Assembly: GCA_944320015.1 (NCBI GenBank)
Contig: CALUFO010000011.1
Coordinates: 1 to 64,000 of the forward strand
From: an uncultured Barnesiella sp.
GTDB taxonomy: Bacteria > Bacteroidota > Bacteroidia > Bacteroidales > Barnesiellaceae
Length of the DNA stretch: 64,000 bases
Direction of reading: 5' to 3'
Part shown: positions 36,875-46,290 of the stretch, piece after piece
Numbering within the stretch: position 1 is the first letter of the stretch
How the letters are laid out: every line of letters starts with the position of its first letter
Translations under genes and position numbers: made by a program
Notes under the pieces: model-generated
Told to the model about the DNA's origin: nothing
Databases searched by the model: none
What the model saw: the letters and a program-made list of their open reading frames with translations, nothing else

Positions 36875-38917
36875 ATGGAGAAGAAATTTAAACGCACTCT
36901 GGTGACAACCGCATTGCCCTATGCCAACGGGCCTGTGCATATAGGTCACTTGGCAGGTGTATATGTCCCGGCCGATATTTATACCCGGTATTTGCGCTTG
37001 AAAGGCGAAGATGTGATTATGATTGGCGGCAGCGACGAGCATGGTGTACCCATTACCATTAAGGCGAAAGCCGAGGGGGTGACCCCGCAGGACATCGTGG
37101 ATCGCTATCACAATATCATTAAGAAATCGTTCGAGGAGTTTGGAATCTCGTTCGATATTTATTCCCGGACGACCTCCGAGATTCATAGCCAAATGGCTTC
37201 CGATTTCTTCCGCAAACTTTACGATAAAGGCGAATTTATCGAAAAAACCTCGATGCAGTATTACGACGAGGAAGCCAATCAGTTCCTCGCCGACCGTTAT
37301 ATTACCGGTACTTGCCCTCATTGCGGCAATGAACGTGCCTATGGAGACCAGTGCGAAGCCTGCGGCACATCGTTGAACGCTACCGATTTGATCAATCCCA
37401 AATCGGCTATTACGGGCAACAAGCCTGTGCTGCGTGAGACGAAGCATTGGTATTTGCCCCTCGACAAGTGGGAGCCTTTTTTACGCCAATGGATTTTGGA
37501 AGAGCACAAAGAGTGGAAGCCCAACGTGTATGGCCAGTGCAAATCGTGGCTCGACATGGGATTGCAGCCCCGTGCGGTGAGCCGCGACCTCGATTGGGGC
37601 GTGCCTGTCCCGGTAGAAGGCGCCGAGGGCAAGGTGCTGTATGTGTGGTTCGACGCCCCTATCGGCTATATATCGAACACCAAGGAATTGCTTCCCGATA
37701 AATGGGAATTGTACTGGAAAGACAAAGAGACGAAGATGGTTCACTTTATCGGCAAAGACAATATCGTGTTCCACTGTATCGTGTTCCCGGCGATGTTGAA
37801 GGCCGAGGGTAGCTATATCTTGCCCGACAATGTGCCGGCCAACGAGTTCCTTAACCTCGAAGGCGACAAAATTTCGACTTCGCGCAACTGGGCCGTGTGG
37901 CTGCACGAGTACCTCGAAGAGTTTCCCGGCAAGCAAGATGTGCTGCGCTATGTACTCACGGCCAACGCTCCTGAGACAAAAGACAACGACTTCACATGGA
38001 AAGACTTCCAAGCCCGCAACAACAACGAGTTGGTTGCCATATTGGGAAATTTTGTAAACCGGGCTTTGGTGTTGACACATAAGTATTTCGAAGGCAAGGT
38101 GCCTGCGGCAGGCGAGTTGACCGACTATGATCGTGACACGTTGAAAGAGTTTGCCGATGTGAAGGGCGAGGTAGAGAATTATCTCGACCATTACCGGTTC
38201 CGCGACGCCTTGAAAGAGGCGATGAATTTGGCTCGTATCGGGAATAAATATCTCGCCGATACAGAACCGTGGAAATTGGCGAAAACCGATATGGACCGGG
38301 TGGCTACGATTTTGAACCTTTCGTTGCAGATTACCGCCAACTTGGCTATCGCATTCGAGCCCTTCCTGCCCTTCTCGGCTGAGAAATTGCGCCGAATGTT
38401 GCATTTGAACCATTGCGAGTGGAACATGCTGGGGCGTACCGATATTCTGTCGGCCGGCGCCGAACTGGGCAAAGCCGAATTGCTGTTCGAAAAAATCGAC
38501 GACAGTGTCATCGAGGCGCAAGTAAACAAGCTGTTGGAAACGAAAAAGGCCAACGAGTTGAAAAATCATAAAGCGGCGCCTGTGCGTGAAAATATAGCTT
38601 TCGACGATTTTATGAAACTGGATATTCGTGTGGGTAAAGTGTTGGAGTGCCAAAAAGTTCCCAAAGCCGACAAGTTGTTGCAATTCCGCATCGACGACGG
38701 TTTGGGCGGGCGCACCATCGTGTCGGGCATCGCCAAGCATTACAAGCCCGAGGATCTGGTAGGCAAGAATGTTTGTTTCGTGGCCAATCTCGAGCCTCGC
38801 AAATTGAAAGGCATCGAGTCACAAGGCATGATTCTCTCGGCCGAGGACGCCGATGGCCGTTTGATTGTCATTACTCCGGCTGCCGACGAGGTCGCTCCCG
38901 GCTCGGAAGTGAAATAG
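36875..38917 (+). CDS. metG: Methionyl-tRNA synthetase
   Basis: 680 residues. Class I synthetase that charges tRNA-Met. Signature HIGH at 22-25 ([12 protein letters not shown]), zinc-binding knuckle CPHC ... CEAC at about 147-166, and KISTS at about 331-335 in place of the KMSKS consensus, as in this MetG type. Anticodon-binding helical domain follows, and the C-terminal hundred residues form a tRNA-binding OB fold ([25 protein letters not shown]), which also dimerises the enzyme. The start at 36875 gives the normal MetG N-terminus; the frame extends upstream but without family similarity. Confidence 0.97.
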   Translation: MEKKFKRTLVTTALPYANGPVHIGHLAGVYVPADIYTRYLRLKGEDVIMIGGSDEHGVPITIKAKAEGVTPQDIVDRYHNIIKKSFEEFGISFDIYSRTTSEIHSQMASDFFRKLYDKGEFIEKTSMQYYDEEANQFLADRYITGTCPHCGNERAYGDQCEACGTSLNATDLINPKSAITGNKPVLRETKHWYLPLDKWEPFLRQWILEEHKEWKPNVYGQCKSWLDMGLQPRAVSRDLDWGVPVPVEGAEGKVLYVWFDAPIGYISNTKELLPDKWELYWKDKETKMVHFIGKDNIVFHCIVFPAMLKAEGSYILPDNVPANEFLNLEGDKISTSRNWAVWLHEYLEEFPGKQDVLRYVLTANAPETKDNDFTWKDFQARNNNELVAILGNFVNRALVLTHKYFEGKVPAAGELTDYDRDTLKEFADVKGEVENYLDHYRFRDALKEAMNLARIGNKYLADTEPWKLAKTDMDRVATILNLSLQITANLAIAFEPFLPFSAEKLRRMLHLNHCEWNMLGRTDILSAGAELGKAELLFEKIDDSVIEAQVNKLLETKKANELKNHKAAPVRENIAFDDFMKLDIRVGKVLECQKVPKADKLLQFRIDDGLGGRTIVSGIAKHYKPEDLVGKNVCFVANLEPRKLKGIESQGMILSAEDADGRLIVITPAADEVAPGSEVK

Positions 38918-38969
38918 TTTTATAGAAATGTAATAACGTAAATTTGATATAAATCAAAACAGATCGGTT

Positions 38970-39009
38970 GCCCGGCATTGATGAAATACTAGTCAATGAC
39001 GGGCTTTTT
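38970..39009 (+). terminator. Intrinsic terminator after metG
   Basis: Arms GCCCGgCATTGA / TCAATGaCGGGC with one internal mismatch and an 11-base loop, followed by TTTTT at 39005-39009. The T run ends 19 bases before the start chosen for the next gene, so the structure may also attenuate that gene. Confidence 0.8.
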
Positions 39010-39028
39010 CTCAAAAACGACGGCTGTT

Positions 39029-40708
39029 ATGATTGTGTATATCAGGAAATTAAGTATTCTGCTTTTGCTCATTGGAGCGTATGCGGTACGGGGTGGAGTC
39101 GCATTTGCTCGGGAGAGTGCGACCGCTCCACGGGTTGTAAATGTGATTAATTTCATTCGGCAAACAGAACCTCGTTTCGAGGCGATTACCGATGAGGTTT
39201 TGTACCAGACCGTCGTTGAGCAGGTGAAGTTGCTTAATCGATACCATATTAAAGGAACATTTTTGTTGCAGTATGATGCCTTGATTTCGCCAAAGTATCG
39301 GCAATTGTTGAAAAACGAAGTAATGGACGGGACGGAAATAGGTGGCTGGTGGGAGATCACTCAACCGCATGTCGAAGCTGCCGGATTGGTGTGGCGTGGC
39401 AGATATTCGTGGGACTGGCATGCGAATGTGGGATTCTCGACGGGTTATACGCCGGAGGAAAGAGAGAAACTCGTTGATGTTTATATGGCAAAATTCAAGG
39501 AGGTTTTCGGCCGATATCCCACAGCTATTGGTTCGTGGTTCATAGATGCCCACACATTGGCATACATGTACGATAAATACCATATTGTAGCCTCTTGTAA
39601 TTGCAGGGACCAGATAGGTACCGACGGCTATACTTTGTGGGGCGGATATTGGCATGGCGGGTATTATCCCAGCCGTAAAAACGCTTATATGCCGGCACAG
39701 ACTCGAGAAGGACAGATCCCGGTGCCTGTATTCAGGATGCTGGGAAGTGACCCTATTTATCAATATGATTTGGGGATAGGTGGCAATTACCAAGGAGTTG
39801 TGACCCTTGAACCCGTATATGGAGATGCAGGCGGTTCGGAGGCATGGGTAAAATGGTTCTTCCAATCCATGTTTAAAGACCCGGCAATGACAATGTCGTA
39901 TGTTCAGGTAGGGCAGGAAAACTCATTCACATGGGAGGCCATGAAGAATGGATTGGAGATGCAAATCTCAATGTTGTCACAGCTACAAAAAGATAATGCG
40001 ATACGCATAGAAACCCTTTCGGAGACAGGGCGGTGGTATAGCCGCAACTATTCCACTACTGCGCCTTCGGCTATCAGTGCCCTTACCGATTATAAGGGTA
40101 CGGGTAAGAAAACGGTATGGTACGATAGTAAGTACTATCGGGCCAATCTTTTTTGGGAGGGTGATAAATTCCGATTCAGAGACATTCACTTATTCAATGA
40201 GAATCTGGCCTCTGATTATATTGATAAACCGGGTACCACATCGACTTGTGTATATACGACATTGCCTTTTGTCGATGGGAATGTGTGGAGTTCGGAGAGT
40301 TTTTTGTCGGGACTTCGCCTTTTTTATATTGACGAATCGGGACAGCCTGTCGAGGCTGAGGGGGAGTCTCCGGAAATTACACATGATGAGGAGCGCCTTT
40401 GCGTGAAGTGGCCTCTAAAAATAGCGAATGCCTGTTTTATAATGACATTTGAGGAAGACAGGGTCGTGATGGAATGTGAAAATATCCCAGCCTCTCGATG
40501 GTATTTGGAATTGTCGGCAAGGGTAGGAGCTGAGTTGCCGTTTATTAAAATAGCCGGGACTTGTGTCGATGCTCGGGTAAAAGACTTCGATTATAGCGTT
40601 TCCTGTAAAGGAGGCGATTTTGTCGCTTGTAATGACGACGAGGGACGAGTATTTAAAGTCGTACCGGGAGATGAAAAAATTTCCTTGACATTTAGGCATG
40701 GGAAATAG
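39029..40708 (+). CDS. Secreted protein with polysaccharide-deacetylase/GH57-like barrel
   Basis: 559 residues with signal peptide (MIVYIRKLSILLLLIGAYAV, cut near VAFA). Residues about 35-270 look like the deformed beta/alpha barrel shared by polysaccharide deacetylases and related hydrolases: VVNVINFIRQTEPR, HIKGTFLLQYDALIS, EIGGWWEITQPHVE, VFGRYPTAIGSWFIDAHTLAYM, VASCNCRDQIGTDG, WGGYWHGGYYPS. The usual NodB metal triad (DD then HxxxH) is not evident. The second half is beta-rich and unassigned. The alternative ATG at 38996 lies inside the metG terminator. Stands alone between metG and an acyltransferase pseudogene; substrate unknown. Confidence 0.65.
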   Translation: MIVYIRKLSILLLLIGAYAVRGGVAFARESATAPRVVNVINFIRQTEPRFEAITDEVLYQTVVEQVKLLNRYHIKGTFLLQYDALISPKYRQLLKNEVMDGTEIGGWWEITQPHVEAAGLVWRGRYSWDWHANVGFSTGYTPEEREKLVDVYMAKFKEVFGRYPTAIGSWFIDAHTLAYMYDKYHIVASCNCRDQIGTDGYTLWGGYWHGGYYPSRKNAYMPAQTREGQIPVPVFRMLGSDPIYQYDLGIGGNYQGVVTLEPVYGDAGGSEAWVKWFFQSMFKDPAMTMSYVQVGQENSFTWEAMKNGLEMQISMLSQLQKDNAIRIETLSETGRWYSRNYSTTAPSAISALTDYKGTGKKTVWYDSKYYRANLFWEGDKFRFRDIHLFNENLASDYIDKPGTTSTCVYTTLPFVDGNVWSSESFLSGLRLFYIDESGQPVEAEGESPEITHDEERLCVKWPLKIANACFIMTFEEDRVVMECENIPASRWYLELSARVGAELPFIKIAGTCVDARVKDFDYSVSCKGGDFVACNDDEGRVFKVVPGDEKISLTFRHGK

Positions 40709-40739
40709 CGCATGCTATTGAGTCGATAGCAGATGTGGA

Positions 40740-41771
40740 TTATCTCTTTAATCCCCTTGGGAATAGCAGCTTGTGTAATATGCTCATTCTCCTTATACCT
40801 GTTGCTGCTCCTATGGAAATAATACAAGTAAGGAAGAATATGGTGAGAGCGGTAATGGGTGTAGATGAAATTCCTAATATGTCGAATGTTTTCCATAAAC
40901 AGTTGAGAATGATTACATGGAAACAGTATATCTCGAATGATAAATTCCCGATTGAAATTAGAAATTTCTGCTGGGCAATATTCTTCCTAAAACTATAAAG
41001 AAGGCACAAGGCCGAGAACGGCGCGGTAATCTCTGTAATGAGATAAAGCGGGGTGTAAAACGGTGATATATCTTCGGAAAGGATAGTAAGTATGATACTT
41101 CTGTAACAATGCTTGCGCAATAACGCTAATGATGAAGATAAACAGAACGCTATACCTATAAGAGGGGGTATGAAGCCGAGTTTTGTATCGGAAAATGAAT
41201 AAAGAAGTGATATAGCCGATAAAGAAGTACGCCGCCCCCCTTGAAATACAAGATAATTTGTAGACGTTCGAGGGTGATGTCGCGGCAAGATGGTATATAA
41301 TGAATAATCCATATAAAAGGATTAAGGCGATTAATGGCTTTGCCCACTTTTTATGACTGTCTTTTATAAACAAGAAGAGGGATAGAAAAAGAATGCTGGC
41401 ATAAACCATGGGAAATTGAATCCATATGTCCCTTTTAATAAAGTTTGCGACCCGGTTATAAATGCTTTGAGATATTCAAGGGGTGTATGTATATGGGTGT
41501 ATCCTATGGCAATTGCGATAGATGCGCATAAAATGAGGCACCATAGATAGGGGACATACATGCGCAGCCCTGTATTGAAAATTTTTGTTGGAGACGCATC
41601 TTTCTTCCCATACAGGAATGGAAGCATAAAGAATAGAATCAAGTGATATGAGTATAGCCAGTATTGAAGATCGGAAAATTCACGGCCAATATGGCCTAAA
41701 ACTATCAGTAATATAGCGAATCCTTTTATCGAAGCAGATTCTTCTCTCGAAATGATATTGGTATTATTCAT
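40740..41771 (-). pseudogene. Acyltransferase-3 family gene broken by two frameshifts
   Basis: Read together the three reading frames give a typical membrane acyltransferase of about 340 residues. Frame A (41771 to about 41390) begins MNNTNIISREESASIKGFAILLIVLGH, with the family's early active-site His. Frame B continues from about 41390 (ASILFLSLFLFIKD), the switch lying at a run of five A on the plus strand (41386-41390). Frame C (to 40740) takes over between about 41210 and 41160, where a run of five G lies (41163-41167), and ends with the usual last helices (ISIGNLSFEIYCFHVIIL). Either a real pseudogene of a glycan O-acetyltransferase or two sequencing errors in homopolymers. Base composition is AT-richer than the neighbours. 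Confidence 0.75.
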
Positions 41772-41870
41772 TTGTGCGATGTCTTTGGAATCGTGAGGGT
41801 TGTGCGCTTTATCAAGGCCTTTTGAAAAAGTGGCGTATTTTTATATTTTTAAGAATGAGGCAAAGATATA

Positions 41871-41878
41871 AACATTAA
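41871..41878 (-). promoter_or_regulatory. TAnnTTTG promoter element (TATCTTTG)
   Basis: Minus-strand match 100 bases upstream of the acyltransferase pseudogene; the promoter appears to be intact. Confidence 0.45.
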
Positions 41879-42171
41879 TATTATTATAGAAAGGTGGATA
41901 TTATTTTTTATCCGCATTGTTCAATATCGGTAGGTGTAGTGGGATATATCGGAATATTTAAAGGGTAAATCACTCCTGTGACACAGAAGGAGAGGTATAG
42001 TAAATATCTTTTCCTTCCCTGTCAACGACTGTGATTTTCCGCCGATTTTAGGTTTGTCCCCATTGGCGATAGAGGGTGGAATGAGTCTAAGGCCTATCGA
42101 TAAATTGAATGGATAGGCGCACGAAACGTGGTTTCTCCGTCTCGGAGGGAATAGCGGTAGATAGGAAGACC
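41879..42171. other. Gap without a recognised gene
   Basis: No convincing open frame, RNA or repeat was seen. The left part is AT-rich, the right part closer to average composition. Confidence 0.5.
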
Positions 42172-43671
42172 TTATCGGTCGTTATATTGGAGTATATCCT
42201 CGATAATGTCGCGCTGGTTGTATAGCCGGGGAATCTTGTGCTGTCCGCCCAATTTGTTGTGGTCGCGCAGCCATGCGTCGAATATTCCTTTCTTGGCCGG
42301 AATGATTTCGAGACATTCGAGGGCGATGCTTTTGAAGCGTTTGGCTTCGTAGTCCGAGTTTAGGTTTTGGAGGTTTTGATCGAGTTTTTGGGCAAATTCT
42401 TCTACCGGGACAGGCAATTTTCCAAACTCGATGAGCCATTGGTGCCGTCCCTTGTTGTGGTCGGTCATATATACCGGGGCGGCCGTATAATTGAGTACGC
42501 TCGCTCCTGTTTGGGCGCAAGTGCGGGTGATAGCGCGCTCGGCGTTATCGACCATAAGTTCCTCGCCAAAGGCGTTGATATAGTGTTTTGTCCGTCCCGA
42601 AATACTTATTTTCAGAGGTTTTGTCGAGATAATTCGCGCCGTGTCGCCCAGACGATAGCGCCACAGGCCACCGTTGGTGGTGATAACTATCTCATAGTTT
42701 TTTCCGGCCTCGACTTCCCAGATGGGCAGGGCTTGTTCGCTGTTTCCTCCCAGCGGAATAAATTCGTAGAATATGCCGAGGTCTATGAGCAACAGCATGC
42801 CGGGAACCGATAGGTCGTTTTGCGTGGCGAAAAATCCTTCGGAGGCATTATAGGTCTCGACGTAGTGCATGCCGGGATTGTCGATGATTTCGCGGTATTG
42901 TTCACGATAAGGCTCGAAACAGATACCTCCGTGGAAGAATACTTCGAGGTTGGGCCATACCTCGGATATGGTTTGTTTGCCACTCTTTTTCAAAATGTGT
43001 TTGAGCAGGACGAGAAACCATGAGGGAACCCCCGAGAGGTTAGTCACGTCGCTCCCGATGGTGCTATTGGCGATAGCTTCGAGTTTGGTATCCCATTCGC
43101 TCATGAGGGCGATTTTTTTCGAGGGCACCCTGATGAGGTTGACCAGTGGGTTGATGTTCTGTATGAGGATAGCCGACAGGTCGCCGCAATAGGCTTTTCC
43201 AAAAGGGTTTTGAGCCCGGCTTCCTCCCAGAATGAGGCCTTTTCCCGAGAAGAGCCGGCTTTCGGGATTTTCCCGCAGGTATAGGGCTACACAGTCGGCG
43301 CCGCCTTGGTAGTGACAATATCGCAGGGCTTCGGCGCTTACCGGGATAAATTTGCTTTTGTCGTTGGTTGTCCCCGAAGATTTGGCGAAGTGCCGTATGG
43401 GTGTAGGCCATAAAATATTTTGCTCGCCTTTCATTGTCCGCTCGATATAAGGTTTCAATGCTTCATAGTCGTTGATAGGGACGTTCTCGGCAAAACTTTT
43501 ATAGGACGATATATCGCTGAACTTGAATTTTTCACCAAATTCGGTCGCTCTTGCTTGGTGGAGCAAAGAGCGTAGCGTTTTTTGCTGAATGATGTCGCCG
43601 TAGTCGGCATAACGGTCTATTTGCGAGAGCCGTTTTGCAAATATCGGGCGGATCAACTTTGTGGTGTTCAT
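42172..43671 (-). CDS. GH3 auxin-responsive-promoter superfamily protein (adenylating enzyme fold)
   Basis: 499 residues. Belongs to the bacterial branch of the plant GH3 family, acyl-adenylate-forming enzymes. Motifs: FAKSSGTTNDKSKFIPVS (ATP-binding loop), YNASEGFFATQND, ITTNGGLWRYRLGDTARI and HYINAFGEELMV. It probably joins an acid to an amine or amino acid through an adenylate, but no substrate is established for the Bacteroidetes members. The start at 43671 follows a TATTTTTG element; the ATG-like start at 43698 falls within that element. Lies downstream of rnc on the same strand. Confidence 0.88.
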   Translation of the reverse strand: MNTTKLIRPIFAKRLSQIDRYADYGDIIQQKTLRSLLHQARATEFGEKFKFSDISSYKSFAENVPINDYEALKPYIERTMKGEQNILWPTPIRHFAKSSGTTNDKSKFIPVSAEALRYCHYQGGADCVALYLRENPESRLFSGKGLILGGSRAQNPFGKAYCGDLSAILIQNINPLVNLIRVPSKKIALMSEWDTKLEAIANSTIGSDVTNLSGVPSWFLVLLKHILKKSGKQTISEVWPNLEVFFHGGICFEPYREQYREIIDNPGMHYVETYNASEGFFATQNDLSVPGMLLLIDLGIFYEFIPLGGNSEQALPIWEVEAGKNYEIVITTNGGLWRYRLGDTARIISTKPLKISISGRTKHYINAFGEELMVDNAERAITRTCAQTGASVLNYTAAPVYMTDHNKGRHQWLIEFGKLPVPVEEFAQKLDQNLQNLNSDYEAKRFKSIALECLEIIPAKKGIFDAWLRDHNKLGGQHKIPRLYNQRDIIEDILQYNDR

Positions 43672-43695
43672 TTGATACACGGTTTCAATGAAAGG

Positions 43696-43703
43696 CAAAA
43701 ATA
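43696..43703 (-). promoter_or_regulatory. TAnnTTTG promoter element (TATTTTTG)
   Basis: Minus-strand match 25 bases before the GH3-family start, inside the 50-base gap after rnc, implying a separate promoter. Confidence 0.5.
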
Positions 43704-43721
43704 ATAATTCTCTGGGGAATC

Positions 43722-44531
43722 CTATTGTATTGCTTGTGATTTTTCTATGACAATCGCTCCTTCTTCCTCTTTCCGGGTCGACAGCACCAGTTGCTTATAG
43801 GCTTTGTCTTTGCGAATGCGGTTCATCGCTGTGCGGGCCGCGTTTTGTTGCGATTCTTTTTTGGAGTATCCTATGCCTATGCCTCCCGATACGCCTCCGA
43901 GGAGGGCTTGCGATTGGAACACAGGATTGTTGTCTTGGTCGACGATGGTTTCGATGAGGGCAAATTCGATGTCGACGCGATGTTTTTGGCACCACTCGAT
44001 GAGGCGTGATTTGAAATTGAACTCCTCTTTCGAGATTTTTTCCAAATCGATGAACGGGTCGATGATGCGGGACTCGACGAATTTCTTGCAATGAGCGTAG
44101 CCTTTGTCCAGATAGATAGCGCCGATGAGGGCTTCGAGCGCATTGCCATACATGTAGTTGTTGTGCGAACTGAGCCGCATGGAGTAGGTGATAAAGTGGT
44201 CGATCCCTATTTTTACGGCAATCTCGTTGAGCGATTCGCGCTTGACGATTTTGGCCCGAGTGTTGGTGAGGAATCCCTCTTTACGGGTTTCAAACCGATG
44301 GTACAGAATGTCGGCTACAACAGCATCGAGAATGGCGTCGCCCAAAAATTCGAGCCGCTCGTTGTTGATGCGTCGTCCTTGTTCGCAAATCGATGAAGAC
44401 CGGTGCAGGCAGGCCTGCTCATAGAGGTGTATGTCGTCGGGCCAAAATCCGAGAAGATTGTGGTAAAGCATATAAGGCTCCTTATGACGGAGCATAAGGA
44501 GCCTTATACGGTTATAAATCGTTTTAAACAC
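43722..44531 (-). CDS. rnc: Ribonuclease III
   Basis: 269 residues. Cleaves double-stranded RNA in rRNA maturation and mRNA turnover. Catalytic domain signature NNERLEFLGDAILDAVVADILY with the metal-binding acids, a second acid cluster at NALEALIGAIYLD, and a C-terminal double-stranded-RNA-binding domain (NFKSRLIEWCQKHRVDIEF ... IGIGYSKKESQQNAARTAM). Third gene of acpP-fabF-rnc, 4 bases after the fabF stop. The start at 44531 keeps the RIRLL...KEPY N-terminal stretch that I recall from Bacteroides RNase III. An alternative ATG at 44471 would follow an AAGGAG that is buried in a perfect hairpin. Confidence 0.93.
   Translation of the reverse strand: MFKTIYNRIRLLMLRHKEPYMLYHNLLGFWPDDIHLYEQACLHRSSSICEQGRRINNERLEFLGDAILDAVVADILYHRFETRKEGFLTNTRAKIVKRESLNEIAVKIGIDHFITYSMRLSSHNNYMYGNALEALIGAIYLDKGYAHCKKFVESRIIDPFIDLEKISKEEFNFKSRLIEWCQKHRVDIEFALIETIVDQDNNPVFQSQALLGGVSGGIGIGYSKKESQQNAARTAMNRIRKDKAYKQLVLSTRKEEEGAIVIEKSQAIQ
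44472..44507 (-). promoter_or_regulatory. Perfect 15-bp hairpin at the 5' end of rnc
   Basis: Minus-strand arms ATAAGGCTCCTTATG and CATAAGGAGCCTTAT with a 6-base loop. It covers codons 9-20 of rnc as annotated. The right arm contains AAGGAG six bases before the in-frame ATG at 44471. Candidate RNase III cleavage and autoregulation site, or a translation switch. Confidence 0.6.
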
Positions 44532-44535
44532 GGTT

Positions 44536-45798
44536 TTATTTCGTGAATCTTTTTACGATTAGGCTTGCATTGTGACCACCGAACCCAAAGGTATTCGACA
44601 AGGCGGCGTTTACTTCGCGTTTTTGAGCCTTATTGAATGTGAAGTTCAGTTTGCTGTCGATTTCGGGATCGTCGTCTCCCTCGGCATGGTTGATCGTGGG
44701 AGGCACGATGTTTTCGTCGATTGTTTTCACGCAGATAAGCGCCTCTAATGCTCCGGTTGCTCCGAGCAAGTGGCCAGTCATCGATTTGGTCGAGCTGATG
44801 TTGAGGTTATAAGCGTGGTCGCCGAACACTTCCAAAATCGCTTTGGCTTCTGACTTGTCGCCGACAGGTGTAGATGTGCCGTGAACGTTGATGTAGTCGA
44901 TCTCTTCGGGAGCCATGTGGGCGTCGTCGAGAGCGTTTTGCATCACGAGTTTGGCACCCAATCCTTCGGGGTGGGTTGCCGTCAGGTGATAAGCGTCGGC
45001 AGAGAGGCCGCCGCCTACGACTTCGGCATAGATTTTTGCCCCACGCGCCAATGCGTGTTCCAACTCTTCAAGAATGAGGCAGGCACTGCCTTCTCCCATG
45101 ACGAATCCGTCGCGCGATGCGCTGAACGGGCGAGACGCTGTCTCGGGAGAATCATTGCGGGTGGAGAGTGCGTGCATGGCATTGAATCCGCCGACTCCCG
45201 ATACCGTGATTGCGGCTTCGGCACCACCCGATACGATTATATCGGCTTTGCCCAAACGAATATAGTTATATGCGTCGATGAGGGCGTGGGTAGAAGATGC
45301 GCAGGCCGATACGATACCGAAGTTGGGACCCCGGAAACCGTATATCATGGAGATTTGACCGGCTGCGATGTCGGCAATCATTTTCGGGATAAAGAAGGGA
45401 TTGAACCGAGGCCCTTTTTCGGGGGCGATGGCGTAGTTCCCTACCTCTTGCTCGAAGGTGCTGATTCCACCGATACCCGCAGAGAAGATAACACCGGCAC
45501 GGTCTTTATTGACAGCTTCGATGTTCAGACCCGAGTCTGCGATGCTTTCTTGGGTCGCAGCCAAGGCAAATTGGGTATAGCGGTCGAGTTTGCGAACTTC
45601 TTTGGGGTTGAAGTATTTCAACGGGTCGAAGTCTTTTACCTCACAAGCAAATTGAGTCTTGAATTCAGATGCGTCGAAAAGCGTAATAGGTCCTGCTCCG
45701 CTTACTCCTTTTAAAAGGGCGTCCCATGTGGTGGGAACATCGTTGCCCAGAGGAGTGATTGCGCCAAGACCTGTTACTACAACTCTTTTAAGCTCCAT
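44536..45798 (-). CDS. fabF: 3-oxoacyl-[acyl-carrier-protein] synthase II
   Basis: 420 residues. Condensing enzyme that elongates fatty acids with malonyl-ACP. Active-site Cys in VSACASSTHALIDA, catalytic His in NVHGTSTPVGD and in KSMTGHLLGATGALE, and the C-terminal FGFGGHNASLIV. It begins 7 bases after the acpP stop, so acceptor protein and enzyme are co-transcribed. Confidence 0.97.
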   Translation of the reverse strand: MELKRVVVTGLGAITPLGNDVPTTWDALLKGVSGAGPITLFDASEFKTQFACEVKDFDPLKYFNPKEVRKLDRYTQFALAATQESIADSGLNIEAVNKDRAGVIFSAGIGGISTFEQEVGNYAIAPEKGPRFNPFFIPKMIADIAAGQISMIYGFRGPNFGIVSACASSTHALIDAYNYIRLGKADIIVSGGAEAAITVSGVGGFNAMHALSTRNDSPETASRPFSASRDGFVMGEGSACLILEELEHALARGAKIYAEVVGGGLSADAYHLTATHPEGLGAKLVMQNALDDAHMAPEEIDYINVHGTSTPVGDKSEAKAILEVFGDHAYNLNISSTKSMTGHLLGATGALEALICVKTIDENIVPPTINHAEGDDDPEIDSKLNFTFNKAQKREVNAALSNTFGFGGHNASLIVKRFTK

Positions 45799-45805
45799 AA
45801 ATTAT

Positions 45806-46051
45806 TTATTGTTTCTCTGCGATAGCTTTTTCGATGTGGGCGATAGCTTCACCTACAGTTGTGATTTTTTCGGCTTGATCATCAGCGATTTTGATATCGA
45901 ATTTGGTCTCAAATTCCATGATCATTTCAACAGTGTCCAAAGAGTCTGCACCGAGGTCGTTGGTGAAGTTTGCTTCGGGAGTTACTTCTGATTCTTTAAC
46001 ACCTAATTTTTCTACGATAATTTCTTTTACTGTTGATGCTACGTCAGACAT
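45806..46051 (-). CDS. acpP: Acyl carrier protein
   Basis: 81 residues, acidic. Carries growing acyl chains on a phosphopantetheine arm attached to Ser37 in [13 protein letters not shown]. First gene of acpP-fabF-rnc. The upstream region has only a near-match to the -7 element (TTCCTTTG at 46111-46104, one mismatch). Confidence 0.96.
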   Translation of the reverse strand: MSDVASTVKEIIVEKLGVKESEVTPEANFTNDLGADSLDTVEMIMEFETKFDIKIADDQAEKITTVGEAIAHIEKAIAEKQ

Positions 46052-46157
46052 AATTGTAAATTTTTAATGAATAAATAAATTAACGTTCTTATTTTTTGCA
46101 GTGCAAAGGAATATATTTTTCTCCAAACAAAAAAAATTTTATCGCATAAATTAGTTA

Positions 46158-46192
46158 TTTCTTGCACAAAACTATCATTTTTGTGCAAGAAA
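46158..46192. other. Perfect 14-bp inverted repeat between pdxB and acpP
   Basis: TTTCTTGCACAAAA / TTTTGTGCAAGAAA with a 7-base loop, 98 bases after the pdxB stop and 107 bases before the acpP start. No T run follows on the minus strand. It could be a weak terminator for pdxB, or an operator for the fatty-acid operon. The rest of the gap (46052-46290) is AT-rich and otherwise featureless. Confidence 0.5.
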
Positions 46193-46290
46193 TGGGGCTT
46201 CTTTGTCGATTTTTATGCCCCGGAAGGGGTCGTTTTTGTGCTTTTACCTATTTATACTTTGAGGCACGAGCCGATAGGGGAATTGTATAT

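Noticed and set aside
42172..43671. Horizontally acquired plant auxin gene
   Set aside because: The GH3 superfamily name comes from plants, but such proteins are common and native in Bacteroidetes.
44471..44531. Terminator of fabF
   Set aside because: The hairpin at 44472-44507 has no T run and lies inside the conserved N-terminal coding part of rnc, so simple termination is unlikely.
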